Shown here: positions 1 to 8,372 of the stretch, piece by piece
How the letters are laid out: each line of letters opens with the position of its first letter
How positions within the stretch are numbered: position 1 is the stretch's first letter
DNA from: Acidobacteriota bacterium
GTDB lineage: Bacteria > Acidobacteriota > Aminicenantia > Aminicenantales > Saccharicenantaceae
Length of the DNA stretch: 64,000 nt
Assembly: GCA_033549365.1 (NCBI GenBank)
Contig: JAWSUF010000003.1
Span: 310,001 to 374,000, forward strand
Reading direction: 5' to 3'
Notes under the pieces: generated by a model
Database searches by the model: none
Seen by the model: the letters and a program-made list of their open reading frames with translations, nothing else
What the model was told of the DNA's origin: nothing
Program-made: the position numbers and the translations under genes

Positions 1-1112
1 ACGGCGTCATCACGGTCGAGGAAGCCAAGGGGCTCGAAACGACCATGGACATCGTCGAAGGCATGCAGTTCGACCGCGGCTACCTGTCCCCGTATTTCAT
101 CACCGATCCCGACCGCATGGAATGCGTCCTCAACAATCCGTTGATTCTTCTCCATGAGAAGAAGATCGCCAACCTGAGGGAACTCCTGCCCCTGCTCGAA
201 CACGTGGCCAAGATGGGCCGTCCGCTTCTCGTCATCGCCGAAGAGGTCGAAGGCGAGGCACTGGCCACCCTGGTCGTCAACAAGCTCAAGGGCACCTTCC
301 AGTGCTGCGCCGTCAAGGCCCCTGGCTTCGGCGACCGGCGTAAGGCCATGCTCGAAGATATCGCCATTCTGACCGGCGGAAAGGTCATCACCGAGGACAT
401 CGGCGTCAAGCTCGAAAACGTCGGCGCCGACTGGCTGGGCGAGACCCAGAAGGCCGTCATCGACAAGGACAACACGACCATCGTCGAGGGCAAGGGCAAG
501 ACCCAGGACGTTCAGGCCCGGATCAAGCAGATCCGCACCCAGATCGAAGAGACGACATCCGATTACGACCGCGAAAAGCTCCAGGAACGCCTGGCCAAGA
601 TGGTCGGCGGTGTCGCCCTGATCAAGGTTGGAGCGGCCACCGAGACCGAGCTCAAGGAAAAGAAGGCCCGGGTCGAGGACGCCATGCACGCCACCAAGGC
701 GGCCGTCGAAGAGGGCATCGTGCCCGGCGGCGGCGTCGCCCTGCTCAGGGCTCAGGCCGCCCTGGACAAGATCAAAGTCGAAGGCGACATGCAGATCGGC
801 GTCAATATCGTCCGCCGCGCCGTCGAGGAACCTCTCCGCCAGATCGCCAACAACGCCGGCGTCGAGGGCTCCATCGTGGTCGAGAAGGTCAAGGACATGA
901 AGCCCGATCACGGCTTCAATGCGCTCACCGAGAAATATGAGGACATGATCAAGGCCGGGATCCTCGATCCCACCAAGGTTGTCCGCACGGCCCTCCAGAA
1001 CGCCTCCAGCATCGCCAGCCTGCTCCTTACCACGGAGGGCTGCATCGCCGAGCTTCCCGAGGAAGACAAGGGCCCGAAGTATCCCGTCCCTCCGGGCGGC
1101 GACATGTATTGA
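1..1112 (+). CDS. groEL: Chaperonin GroEL (Hsp60), 3' part
   Basis: This is the C-terminal two thirds of the ATP-driven 60-kDa chaperonin that folds cytosolic proteins in a double ring with GroES. The reading frame is open from base 3, so the start lies upstream of the window. The visible protein begins in the intermediate/apical region ([14 protein letters not shown]) and continues through the apical domain ([22 protein letters not shown]) to the equatorial ATP-binding segment ([16 protein letters not shown]). These are textbook GroEL motifs. The C-terminus reads PPGGDMY and lacks the long GGM-repeat tail found in most bacterial GroELs. A strong intrinsic terminator follows about 70 nt downstream, so groEL ends its transcription unit. 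Any groES partner would lie outside the window. Confidence 0.97.
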   Translation, partial: GVITVEEAKGLETTMDIVEGMQFDRGYLSPYFITDPDRMECVLNNPLILLHEKKIANLRELLPLLEHVAKMGRPLLVIAEEVEGEALATLVVNKLKGTFQCCAVKAPGFGDRRKAMLEDIAILTGGKVITEDIGVKLENVGADWLGETQKAVIDKDNTTIVEGKGKTQDVQARIKQIRTQIEETTSDYDREKLQERLAKMVGGVALIKVGAATETELKEKKARVEDAMHATKAAVEEGIVPGGGVALLRAQAALDKIKVEGDMQIGVNIVRRAVEEPLRQIANNAGVEGSIVVEKVKDMKPDHGFNALTEKYEDMIKAGILDPTKVVRTALQNASSIASLLLTTEGCIAELPEEDKGPKYPVPPGGDMY

Positions 1113-1180
1113 TCGTGCATAGATCAGGCTGATCGCGAAGAGATCAGGGCCTGATCGGCTGAAGTTCGAAATCGAACACA

Positions 1181-1216
1181 AAGCCCCGGGCGCCCGGCGC
1201 CCGGGGCTTTTCTTTT
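1181..1216 (+). terminator. Intrinsic terminator after groEL
   Basis: A perfect 14-bp GC-rich inverted repeat (1181-1194 with 1196-1209, apex at 1195, so the real loop must open a few pairs) is followed by a T-rich run to about 1218. It lies 70 nt after the groEL stop and separates groEL from the LPS-export gene. Confidence 0.9.
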
Positions 1217-1270
1217 TTCGCCCCCCGACTCTGTGCTATATTAGCCGGGACCGTTCCGGAGTCACGGCCT

Positions 1271-3628
1271 ATGTTGAAGCGCGTCGACCGATACATCCTC
1301 AAGGAAATCTTTCCGCCCTTTTTCCTGGGGCTTGTCCTCTATGCCTTTGTCCTTATGATGAACCAGATCCTCATCCTGTCCGAGCTGTTCATCGCCAAAG
1401 GCGTCTCTCTCGGAACGGCGCTCGAGGTTCTGGGTTTGCTCCTGCCCTCGATCCTGGCTTTCGCCGTTCCCATGGCCGTTCTCATGGGAATTCTGGCCGG
1501 GTTGAGCCGCCTGTCCACGGACCTCGAGATCACGGCCTTTAAAACCCTGGGGATCGGTTACGGGCGCATCGCCCGCCCCCTCCTGATCTTCGCTTTTGCG
1601 GGCTGGCTTGTGACCTCCGGGCTTGTCCATTATGTGGCCCCTCGCGCCAACCACCGCTGGGTTCAGACTGTGTCGCAATCGGTCCTGGCCAAGGTCCGCA
1701 TCGAGATCGCTCCCCGGACCTTCGATGAATCCATCCCCGGCATGGTGCTGTTTGTCCAGGACATCGCCCGGCGCGGGGAATGGGAAAACATCTTCGTCCA
1801 CATGTCGCGGCCTCCCGACGAACCCAGAACAATCCTGGCCCGGCGCGGCCGGCTGAACATCTATCCCGAAAAGAAAAGAGGCGCACTCGAGCTGTTCGAC
1901 GGCACCGTCCACAGCGTCAGCCTGACCGAACCCGGAACTTACGGAGTGACGTTATTTGAGCGTCTGGACGAAGAGGTCGACATCGAAGGCGTCTTTGCCT
2001 CGCTCGACACCGAAAAACGCGTCCGGGAGAAGGACATCGGCGAACTCCTGCACGACGTCCGGGCCCTGGAGGCGGAGACGACCGCCCTGAAGCGGGCCGC
2101 CGCCGAAGCGCCGTCCCCGTCCGCGGATCAGGCCCTGGCCTTGGCGGCCCGATCGGCCCGGGCCCACCAGGTTGAAATCCACAAGAAATTCGCCCTTCCC
2201 TTCGTCTGTTTTCTATTCGTTCTGATCGGCCTTCCCCTGGGTGCCACGACGCGGAAGGGCGGCCGAACAAGCGGATTCACGCTCAGCATCGGCATCATTC
2301 TGGCCTATTATGTCCTGATCACCGCGGGAGAAAAACTGGCCATGGACGGCCGGATCTCGCCCTTCTCAGGGATGTGGGGGGCGAACGCCGTCCTGTTTGC
2401 CGCGGGACTGATCCTCTATATCCGGTCGGTCCGGGAAAAGCCGTTTGCCTGGCCCGCCGGCCTCGTCCGCCGTCTGGTTCCGTCGCGGGAGGCCGGGAAG
2501 ACTCCGAAGACCGGCCGGGTCCGGCTGCGGGCCAGGCTTCGGGCCTCCGGAATCCTGGACCGCTATGTCGCAAAAAAATATATGGCGGTGTTTACGGTTG
2601 TCTTTCTGGGCCTGGTCTCGGTCGCCGTCATCGTCACGTTTTTCGAGCGGATCGACAACGTCTATGCCCGGGGAAAACCCCTGTCCATGTTCCTGGAATA
2701 CATCTGGTTTCGGATTCCGGAGTTTTCCTCCTTCGTTTTGCCGGTTGCGGCATTGACAACGGCCCTTCTCGTTCTCGGAGTGATGACGAAAAACAACGAG
2801 GTTACGGCGGTCAAGGCCTGCGGCATCAGCCTCTATCGCTTCGTCGTTCCCGTCATCGTCCTGGCCGTGGCCGTCTCCGGGCTGTCCTTCGCCCTGCAGG
2901 AAAGAATTCTTCCGGCCGCCAATCTTCGGGCCGAGGATATCTGGAACCGGATCAACGATGTCCCGCCCCGAAGCTACAGCTTCGTCAACCGGCATTGGAT
3001 TCTGAGCCGCAGCAAGGACCGGATCTTCCACTACGATTTCTTCGATCCGATTCCCTCGGTTTTCAGCCGTGTTTCGGTATTCGACATCGACAGATCGTCA
3101 TGGACCCTGAGCCGGCGCGCCTTCGGGGAAAAGGGCTATCTGGATGAGAAACGCATCATCCTTGTCAGCTCCTGGCTGAGGGATTTCCGGGAAGAGGGGC
3201 CCGAGGCCTTCCGGACGGCCCGTGAGGAGTCCGTGGCCATCGAGGAAAACCGGGATTATTTCCTCAAGGAATGGAAAGAGCCCTCACAAATGACCTACGG
3301 AGAACTGGATCTCTATGCCCGGGAGGCCCAGAGCATGGGGTTCGAGGCGACGCGGCTCCTGGTGGATCTGGGCTACAAGTTGTCCTTCCCGTTCGTCGCT
3401 CTAGTCATGACCTTTCTGGCCGTTCCCTTCGCCTTCGCCATGGGCCGGAGCGGCACGCTGGTCGGCATCGGCCTGAGCATCGGCATCGCCATGGTCTACT
3501 GGGGAATGATCGGCGTTTTCCGCGGCCTGGGTTATGTCGGTTATCTCGGCCCTTTCCTGTCAGCCTGGGGACCGAACCTGCTGTTTGGACTGGCCGGGAT
3601 CTATCTCTTCCTCCGATTACGGACCTAG
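1271..3628 (+). CDS. LptF-LptG fusion, LPS export ABC transporter permease
   Basis: The 785-residue protein contains two complete YjgP/YjgQ-type permeases in one chain. The first half starts LKRVDRYILKEIFPPFFLGL, the usual LptF opening, and has membrane segments near residues 15-35, 55-85, 100-120 and again about 310-390, flanking a periplasmic beta-jellyroll region. A second copy of the family starts near residue 425 (ILDRYVAKKYMAVFTVVFLGLV), with the same order of helices and periplasmic domain. In most diderms LptF and LptG are separate proteins of about 350-400 residues that form a heterodimer with the ATPase LptB and pass lipopolysaccharide to LptC/LptA. Here the heterodimer is covalently joined. 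No lptB, lptA or lptC is visible nearby. The ATG start directly precedes the conserved N-terminus. Confidence 0.92.
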   Translation: MLKRVDRYILKEIFPPFFLGLVLYAFVLMMNQILILSELFIAKGVSLGTALEVLGLLLPSILAFAVPMAVLMGILAGLSRLSTDLEITAFKTLGIGYGRIARPLLIFAFAGWLVTSGLVHYVAPRANHRWVQTVSQSVLAKVRIEIAPRTFDESIPGMVLFVQDIARRGEWENIFVHMSRPPDEPRTILARRGRLNIYPEKKRGALELFDGTVHSVSLTEPGTYGVTLFERLDEEVDIEGVFASLDTEKRVREKDIGELLHDVRALEAETTALKRAAAEAPSPSADQALALAARSARAHQVEIHKKFALPFVCFLFVLIGLPLGATTRKGGRTSGFTLSIGIILAYYVLITAGEKLAMDGRISPFSGMWGANAVLFAAGLILYIRSVREKPFAWPAGLVRRLVPSREAGKTPKTGRVRLRARLRASGILDRYVAKKYMAVFTVVFLGLVSVAVIVTFFERIDNVYARGKPLSMFLEYIWFRIPEFSSFVLPVAALTTALLVLGVMTKNNEVTAVKACGISLYRFVVPVIVLAVAVSGLSFALQERILPAANLRAEDIWNRINDVPPRSYSFVNRHWILSRSKDRIFHYDFFDPIPSVFSRVSVFDIDRSSWTLSRRAFGEKGYLDEKRIILVSSWLRDFREEGPEAFRTAREESVAIEENRDYFLKEWKEPSQMTYGELDLYAREAQSMGFEATRLLVDLGYKLSFPFVALVMTFLAVPFAFAMGRSGTLVGIGLSIGIAMVYWGMIGVFRGLGYVGYLGPFLSAWGPNLLFGLAGIYLFLRLRT

Positions 3629-3809
3629 GCGGAACTGTGCGTCATAACACCGGAATTTCTTTCTTTGTCTATATTTCGGTGTTATGACCCTTCGGGCGAG
3701 CCGATCTTACCGCATCGATTTCGTCGCGGCCTGCTCGACGTAGCTCAACTACGCCTGCGCAGTCCACTCCTCATCGCTACGGCAACCTCAGCTCGCGCAC
3801 AGCCCCGCC
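3628..3809 (+). repeat. Dispersed structured repeat A, copy 1
   Basis: A hairpin (12-bp arms 3641-3652 and 3677-3688) is followed at once by the 18-nt core CCTTCGGGCGAGCCGATC (3689-3706), then by a segment through 3739 shared with the copy near 8.3 kb. An outer pairing of 3628-3641 with 3796-3809 (12 of 14 pairs) encloses the whole element, and a small hairpin CGTAG/CTACG lies inside. It starts at the stop codon of the LPS-export gene. There is no open frame of note. Its function is unknown. Confidence 0.75.
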
Positions 3810-3831
3810 TCCGAACTTAGCCTGATCTTTT

Positions 3832-3900
3832 CACTCAATGTCCCTCATAAATCGGCATTTTGACCCTTCGGGCGAGCCGATCTCACCATTCCGGCTTCGT
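3832..3900 (+). repeat. Dispersed structured repeat A, copy 2 (degenerate stem)
   Basis: A second, poorer copy carries the intact core at 3865-3882. The sequence just before the core (CGGCATTTTGAC) would pair with an upstream arm as in the other copies, but the arm at about 3834-3842 matches only weakly. The rest of the gap to 4109 (about 200 bases) holds GC-rich hairpin-prone sequence, including a palindrome near 3992-4010, and no gene that I can support. Confidence 0.6.
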
Positions 3901-4109
3901 CGCACCTTTCAGCCTCTCGCGAGGAGGCTTCCGCGGGGGCGCAGGGGGGATCCCGGAACAAGCCGTCGGAGGGTCGAGCGGGCACGGATCCGAGGCTCTC
4001 AGCCTCGGAGAGTGAGACCCGGAGCCGGAGTGGACGGGACTCGCCGGGGCCCGGACACGTCTTGTGAAGGGATTCACCCGAGCCCGTAAAGCGGAAGACG
4101 ACGCAGCGC

Positions 4110-4595
4110 CTACATTTTGTATTTGCCGAAATCTTCGGTGCCGAGGCTCTCCAGCCAGGTGCGGAGTTTTTCCGAGCCTTCGAGGCTTTCGTCGAACTTG
4201 AGGCTGTGGGCCTTGGCCACCACGTCCTCTTCGACGTAGATCGGAGAGTTCATTCTCAGAGCCAGGGCGATGGCGTCGGACGGCCGCGAGTCGATGATGA
4301 TCTCGCGTGCGGCGTCCCGGCAATGGATGAGGGCATAGAAGGTGTTGTTACGAACGTCGCTGACGACGATTTTCTCGACGGAGATATCCAGTCTGTCCAG
4401 GAGATTTTTAAGAAGATCGTGGGTCATCGGGCGGGGCGTCGGGATGTTTTCGATGGTCAGGGCGATGGCGTTGGCCTCGAACACGCCGATCCAGATCGGC
4501 AGGATCTTTTCGGTTCGGGCGTCTTCGAGAACGACGATGGGCATCTTGGACACGGGGTCGACAACCAACCCCTTGATTTTCATTTCAATGGCCAT
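4110..4595 (-). CDS. Bifunctional nuclease (DUF151/BFN) domain protein
   Basis: This 161-residue protein matches the DNase-RNase (DUF151, BFN) family: an N-terminal VVLEDARTEKILPIWIGVFEANAIA segment followed by TPRPMTHDLLKNLLDRL and the SRPSDAIALALRMNSPIYVEEDVV block. Family members are small single-domain proteins of about 150-170 residues. Nuclease activity has been reported for some, but the physiological role in most bacteria is unclear. The start at 4595 (MAIEMKIKGL) is chosen because it begins the conserved domain and lies 18 nt after the predicted start of a strong promoter. A longer upstream open frame is non-conserved, rich in F, C and I, and would cross that promoter. The gene is transcribed alone and faces the LPS-export gene across repeats. 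Confidence 0.88.
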   Translation of the reverse strand: MAIEMKIKGLVVDPVSKMPIVVLEDARTEKILPIWIGVFEANAIALTIENIPTPRPMTHDLLKNLLDRLDISVEKIVVSDVRNNTFYALIHCRDAAREIIIDSRPSDAIALALRMNSPIYVEEDVVAKAHSLKFDESLEGSEKLRTWLESLGTEDFGKYKM

Positions 4596-4619
4596 GATAC
4601 GTTCCGATTCTCTCTCTCT

Positions 4620-4648
4620 AATATAGGGACCGGACTGCGGGATGTCAA
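4620..4648 (-). promoter_or_regulatory. Sigma-70-type promoter of the BFN gene
   Basis: On the minus strand TTGACA (4648-4643) and TATATT (4625-4620) are separated by exactly 17 nt. The predicted start is near 4613, leaving an 18-nt leader before the ATG at 4595. Confidence 0.8.
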
Positions 4649-4773
4649 GAAAGCGCCCGCCGCCGCCGGCCCATTTCCATGCATAAAATTGGAGGAAATC
4701 CAAAAAAATGCATTTGCTTGAAAAAATCATCTTTGAATGTATTGATATTAAACAAAATAACATCGTGTTGATT

Positions 4774-4788
4774 TGGCACGGAATTTGC
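4774..4788 (+). promoter_or_regulatory. Sigma-54 (-24/-12) promoter of TonB receptor 1
   Basis: TGGCACGGAATTTGC fits the sigma-54 consensus: GG at 4775-4776 and GC at 4787-4788 with ten bases between. The predicted start near 4800 gives a leader of about 300 nt before the receptor ATG at 5102. The leader holds several hairpins (for example GCGGAT/ATCCGC around 4985-5005) and no recognised riboswitch or gene. AT-rich sequence lies upstream at 4680-4770. Confidence 0.85.
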
Positions 4789-5101
4789 TTAAATAGAGGA
4801 AGAATTCGTAAGGTCATGCGATAGCAGCTAAATTGGAAAAAGGAATGAGTGGGAGATGTGTCTCATGCAGGCACATGCAAGCGGTTTTTCCTGAATGCCT
4901 GAAACCGGAGACCGTTTTAATTTTGGAAAGGGGGTGGAAGTCTACCAAAATCATCTTCATCGAGGTATGGGTTTGAGGCCGGGGCGGATTCCTTCGTTAT
5001 CCGCTCCAGGGGTTATGCATGCGGCTCGACGCGGCTGGGAAACCGCGCCGGGCGAACACACCCCGCATTTTCATGGGGGAAAAAAGGAGTTTTGTTTGAT
5101 C

Positions 5102-8100
5102 ATGCAAAAAGCCAGAATCTTCCCATTAGTCCTCGCGGTCGTCCTCATCCTGTCCTGCGGTGTCGCCGTCGCTCAGGTTCCGACAGGAAGAATCGTCGGC
5201 CGCGTCGTGGACGACCAGGGCCAGGCCCTGCCGGGGGTCGGCGTCGTCGCTGAAAGCCCGCGCCTGGTCGGGAAAACCGAGGCTGTGACGGACGAGACGG
5301 GGACATTCCGTCTGTTCTCTCTGCCTTCGGGAACCTACACGATCACCTTCTCACTTCCGGGATTCAAGACCCTCGTTCGTGAAGGCATCATCCTTCAGCT
5401 CGAGCAGACCCTGGCGCTCAACGTGTCCCTGGACGCGGCGGCTGTCGAGGAGGAGATCGTCGTCACCGGCATGAGCCCGCTCATCGACGTCAAGAGCACG
5501 ACCAGGGGCCAGACGATGACCCGGGAGGTCTTTGAAGCCCTGCCCAAGGGCCGCGACTTCAACGCTCTGATCAGCACCCTGGCCGGCGTCCATTATGAGG
5601 GCAACCAGGGCGGCCTCTCGGTCGACGGCTCCTCGGGCGCGGAAAACATCTTCTACATCGATGGAACGAACATCACCAACATCCACATCGGGACGCAGGC
5701 CCAGAGCGCGGTCTTCGAACTCGTCGACGAGGTCCAGGTCAAAGCTTCAGGCTACAACGCCGAATTCGGTGGATCCATGGGCGGCGTCGTCAATGTCATC
5801 ACGCGCTCGGGCGGAAACCAGTTACGCGGCGAATTCATCGGCTACTACGACGACGAAAGCCGGTTGATGCAGGGCAAGACCCGTGATTACCTACGGCTCA
5901 ATCCCCTGAATGCCGACGAACCCCAGTATGTCAACAACGACGACCTCTATTTCAACGGCGGCAAAGACCGCGATATCTACCAGAGGTTCGAGGGCATCGT
6001 CAGCCTCGGCGGCTACATCGTGAAGGACAAGCTGTGGTTCTACGGCTCCTTCAACCCGATCATCCGGACGGATAAGGCCGACCGATTCTTCCTGACGGAC
6101 GCACAGCCGCGGCCGGTTACGTCCTTCGAGCGGACCCGCACCAACTGGAACGGAGCGCTGAAACTCACGGCCCAGCCGATGAAGAACATGCGGGTAACGC
6201 TCTCGGGCGTCAACAACTTCTACAGGTACCGGGGCGCCATTCCCTCCATCACAGGGGGAAGCAACAAGGCCTACGAATGGGCCAAGGAAGGGATGGACTA
6301 TCCCAACACGAGCGCCAACGCCACGGTGGACTACAGCCCCGGCAACAATCTGTTGATCAGCCTCCGGGGCGGATATTTCATGCAGAACGAGACCAACCAG
6401 CAGATCTCCATGCCCGAAACGCGCTGGTACTTCAGCCGGGACAACTACATGTTTGCGAACGAGATTCCCGCCGAACTTCTTCGGGCGCGTTTGTGGAGGA
6501 ATTGGGCCGGAAGCGTCTATGAAACGGTGAAGAGGAAATATGAGCGCATCAGCTCGAACCTCGATTTCACCTACTACATGAACCTCGGCGGCGAACATGC
6601 CTGGAAAGCCGGCATTCAATTCATCCGCCTCCGGGAAGACGTCGACCGGACCGCCCAGCACCCGTTGGTCTATCTCAACTGGAACGCGCCTTATTACCTC
6701 ATGGATGGAACGAGAGTCCAGGGCAAATACGGATCTTACCAGATCCGGGGTTCCTGGACGTCGCCTTTCGGCTCGTTCTGGAATATCTACAGCGACAACT
6801 GGGCTCTCTACCTCCAGGACACCTGGACGATCGGCGAAAAGCTGACCCTGAACATCGGTGTCCGGACGGAAAGCGAATACATCCCCTCATTCTCCAAGGA
6901 ACCGGGATTCGCAGATATGAAGCCCATCCAGTTCGGTTTCGGCCAAAAGCTGGCCCCCCGTCTCGGCGCGGTTTATGACGTCTTCGGCGACTCCAGCCTG
7001 AAGGTTTTCGGAAGCTTCGGCATCTACTACGACGTCATGAAACTCTACATGGCCGAGGGCGCCTTCGGCGGCTTCAAGTGGAAATCCGACTACTACACCC
7101 TGGACGACTATGATTGGACGAAGATCGCGGCCAGCGGCAAGATCGACGACCGGGCCAGCCAGAGCGCGGGTGGGACCTACATGGGCACGATCGACTGGCG
7201 CATACCGTCCTTCGATACGACCGATCCCGACCTGAAACCCGTCGCTCAGAGAGAAATCTCCTTCGGCGCCGAGCAGAAGCTCAGGGAGAATCTGTCGTTC
7301 TCCGTCCGTGTCGTCCAGAAGAGCCTGCTCCAGACAATCGAGGACATCGGTGTCGCCACCCCCGAAGGTGAGCTTTATTACAACGCCAACCCGGGCGGCA
7401 AGTACATCAACGACATCTACAGACAGAACCTGGGTCCGGAATATCCCGAATGTCCCAAGGCCACCCGCGATTACTGGGGGGTCAACCTGTCTCTGGAGAA
7501 ACGCTTCAGCAACAACTGGCAGGGCGGCGTCAACTACACCTGGAGCCGTCTGACCGGAAACTACGGCGGTCTGGCGAGCGCCGACGAAGGCGGACGCGTA
7601 TCGCCGAATGTCCTGCGTTACTACGACCTGTGGTTCCTGGCCTATGACCTTAACCTCAATATCCTTGACGGCCCGCTGCCTTCGGACAGGCCCCACTACT
7701 TCAAGGCCTACGGTTCCTACGCCTTCCCGTTCGGCCTGACGGTTGGTGCTGTGGGCTATGCCCGGACTGGTCTGCCTCTGACCACCGCCCTGAATGCGAA
7801 CCACGTGGTCATCTATCCCAACAACCGGTTCGACACGGGCGAACGGCTTCCGTTCACGATGTGGGCCGACGTCTACGCCGAGTACAACCTGCGGATCGCC
7901 GGGCGCTACAGGGTGAACATCAACCTCAATATCTACAACATCACCAACACCTCGACCATCCAGGGCAAGAACATGACGGTCAACCGCAACGACATGTACA
8001 TCTCGGACGCCAACCTCCTGTCCAAAAACTACAACTACAATCCCGATCTCCGGCAGACAGACCTCAACCCGCTCTACGGACTCTGGACCTCGAGAATGGG

Positions 8101-8140
8101 GCCCTGGTCCGCGCGCCTCGGCTTCAAGTTCACGTTCTAA
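5102..8140 (+). CDS. TonB-dependent outer-membrane receptor 1
   Basis: This 1012-residue protein has a signal peptide (FPLVLAVVLILSCGVAVAQ) and then a carboxypeptidase-regulatory-like beta-sandwich (GRIVGRVVDDQGQALPGVGV, about residues 25-105). A plug domain follows (ITRSGGNQLRGEF and neighbouring repeats), then a long 22-strand-type beta barrel ending in aromatic LGFKFTF, the usual outer-membrane sorting end. It would import a ligand using TonB energy; the ligand cannot be read from the sequence. The ATG at 5102 is chosen over an in-frame ATG at 4895 because it follows AGGAG (5085-5089) and starts the signal peptide. It is alone in its transcript: a sigma-54 promoter upstream and an intrinsic terminator at 8168. 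No SusD-like lipoprotein accompanies it. Confidence 0.93.
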   Translation: MQKARIFPLVLAVVLILSCGVAVAQVPTGRIVGRVVDDQGQALPGVGVVAESPRLVGKTEAVTDETGTFRLFSLPSGTYTITFSLPGFKTLVREGIILQLEQTLALNVSLDAAAVEEEIVVTGMSPLIDVKSTTRGQTMTREVFEALPKGRDFNALISTLAGVHYEGNQGGLSVDGSSGAENIFYIDGTNITNIHIGTQAQSAVFELVDEVQVKASGYNAEFGGSMGGVVNVITRSGGNQLRGEFIGYYDDESRLMQGKTRDYLRLNPLNADEPQYVNNDDLYFNGGKDRDIYQRFEGIVSLGGYIVKDKLWFYGSFNPIIRTDKADRFFLTDAQPRPVTSFERTRTNWNGALKLTAQPMKNMRVTLSGVNNFYRYRGAIPSITGGSNKAYEWAKEGMDYPNTSANATVDYSPGNNLLISLRGGYFMQNETNQQISMPETRWYFSRDNYMFANEIPAELLRARLWRNWAGSVYETVKRKYERISSNLDFTYYMNLGGEHAWKAGIQFIRLREDVDRTAQHPLVYLNWNAPYYLMDGTRVQGKYGSYQIRGSWTSPFGSFWNIYSDNWALYLQDTWTIGEKLTLNIGVRTESEYIPSFSKEPGFADMKPIQFGFGQKLAPRLGAVYDVFGDSSLKVFGSFGIYYDVMKLYMAEGAFGGFKWKSDYYTLDDYDWTKIAASGKIDDRASQSAGGTYMGTIDWRIPSFDTTDPDLKPVAQREISFGAEQKLRENLSFSVRVVQKSLLQTIEDIGVATPEGELYYNANPGGKYINDIYRQNLGPEYPECPKATRDYWGVNLSLEKRFSNNWQGGVNYTWSRLTGNYGGLASADEGGRVSPNVLRYYDLWFLAYDLNLNILDGPLPSDRPHYFKAYGSYAFPFGLTVGAVGYARTGLPLTTALNANHVVIYPNNRFDTGERLPFTMWADVYAEYNLRIAGRYRVNINLNIYNITNTSTIQGKNMTVNRNDMYISDANLLSKNYNYNPDLRQTDLNPLYGLWTSRMGPWSARLGFKFTF

Positions 8141-8167
8141 GCACGCGCACACACGAATTGATTTTCA

Positions 8168-8199
8168 GGGCCCGTCCCCCCCGGGACGGGCCCTTTTTC
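8168..8199 (+). terminator. Intrinsic terminator after TonB receptor 1
   Basis: An 11-bp stem (8168-8178 with 8183-8193) with a short C-rich loop is followed by TTTTT. It lies 27 nt after the receptor stop. Confidence 0.9.
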
Positions 8200-8205
8200 C
8201 TTTAC

Positions 8206-8315
8206 GGGGCTGTGCGTGAAAAGAGCCGGGGAGTTGGCTTTTTCTTATACCCGGCTCTTTTCACCCTTCGGGCGAGCCGATCTCACCGCATCGATTTCGT
8301 CCCGGCCTGCTCGAC
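8206..8315 (+). repeat. Dispersed structured repeat A, copy 3
   Basis: This copy has a perfect 15-bp stem (8216-8230 with 8250-8264) whose sequence differs from copy 1. The identical 18-nt core follows at 8265-8282, then a tail through 8315 shared with copy 1 (ATCGATTTCGTC, GGCCTGCTCGAC). The bases before the stem (CTGTGCGT) also match copy 1. It lies between the receptor terminator and the end of the convergent sulfatase gene. No gene is seen between 8141 and 8372. Confidence 0.78.
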
Positions 8316-8372
8316 ATCGCTTAAAGTGCCGAATGGGGGAGACATGTTGCGGAATAATTCGCGATCAGTGGG

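Noticed and set aside
1125-1165. GATCAGG palindromes after groEL as an operator.
   Set aside because: A short perfect palindrome (GATCAGGGCCTGATC) is present, but it lies after the stop codon and before the terminator with no promoter nearby, so a regulatory role is not supported.
3641-3690. The hairpin of repeat A as a terminator for the LPS-export gene.
   Set aside because: The stem is followed by CCTTCGGG and not by a T run, and the same arrangement follows a real terminator at 8168-8199.
3838-4089. Small plus-strand frame in the gap before the BFN gene.
   Set aside because: It runs through repeat A copy 2, is Arg/Pro/Gly-rich and has no ribosome site or homology I can recognise.
4595-4817. 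A longer version of the BFN protein starting at 4817.
   Set aside because: The extra 74 residues are not conserved, differ in composition, and would include the consensus promoter at 4620-4648.
4789-5101. The 300-nt leader of TonB receptor 1 as a riboswitch.
   Set aside because: Hairpins are present but I see no match to the conserved core of cobalamin, TPP, FMN or other known riboswitches.
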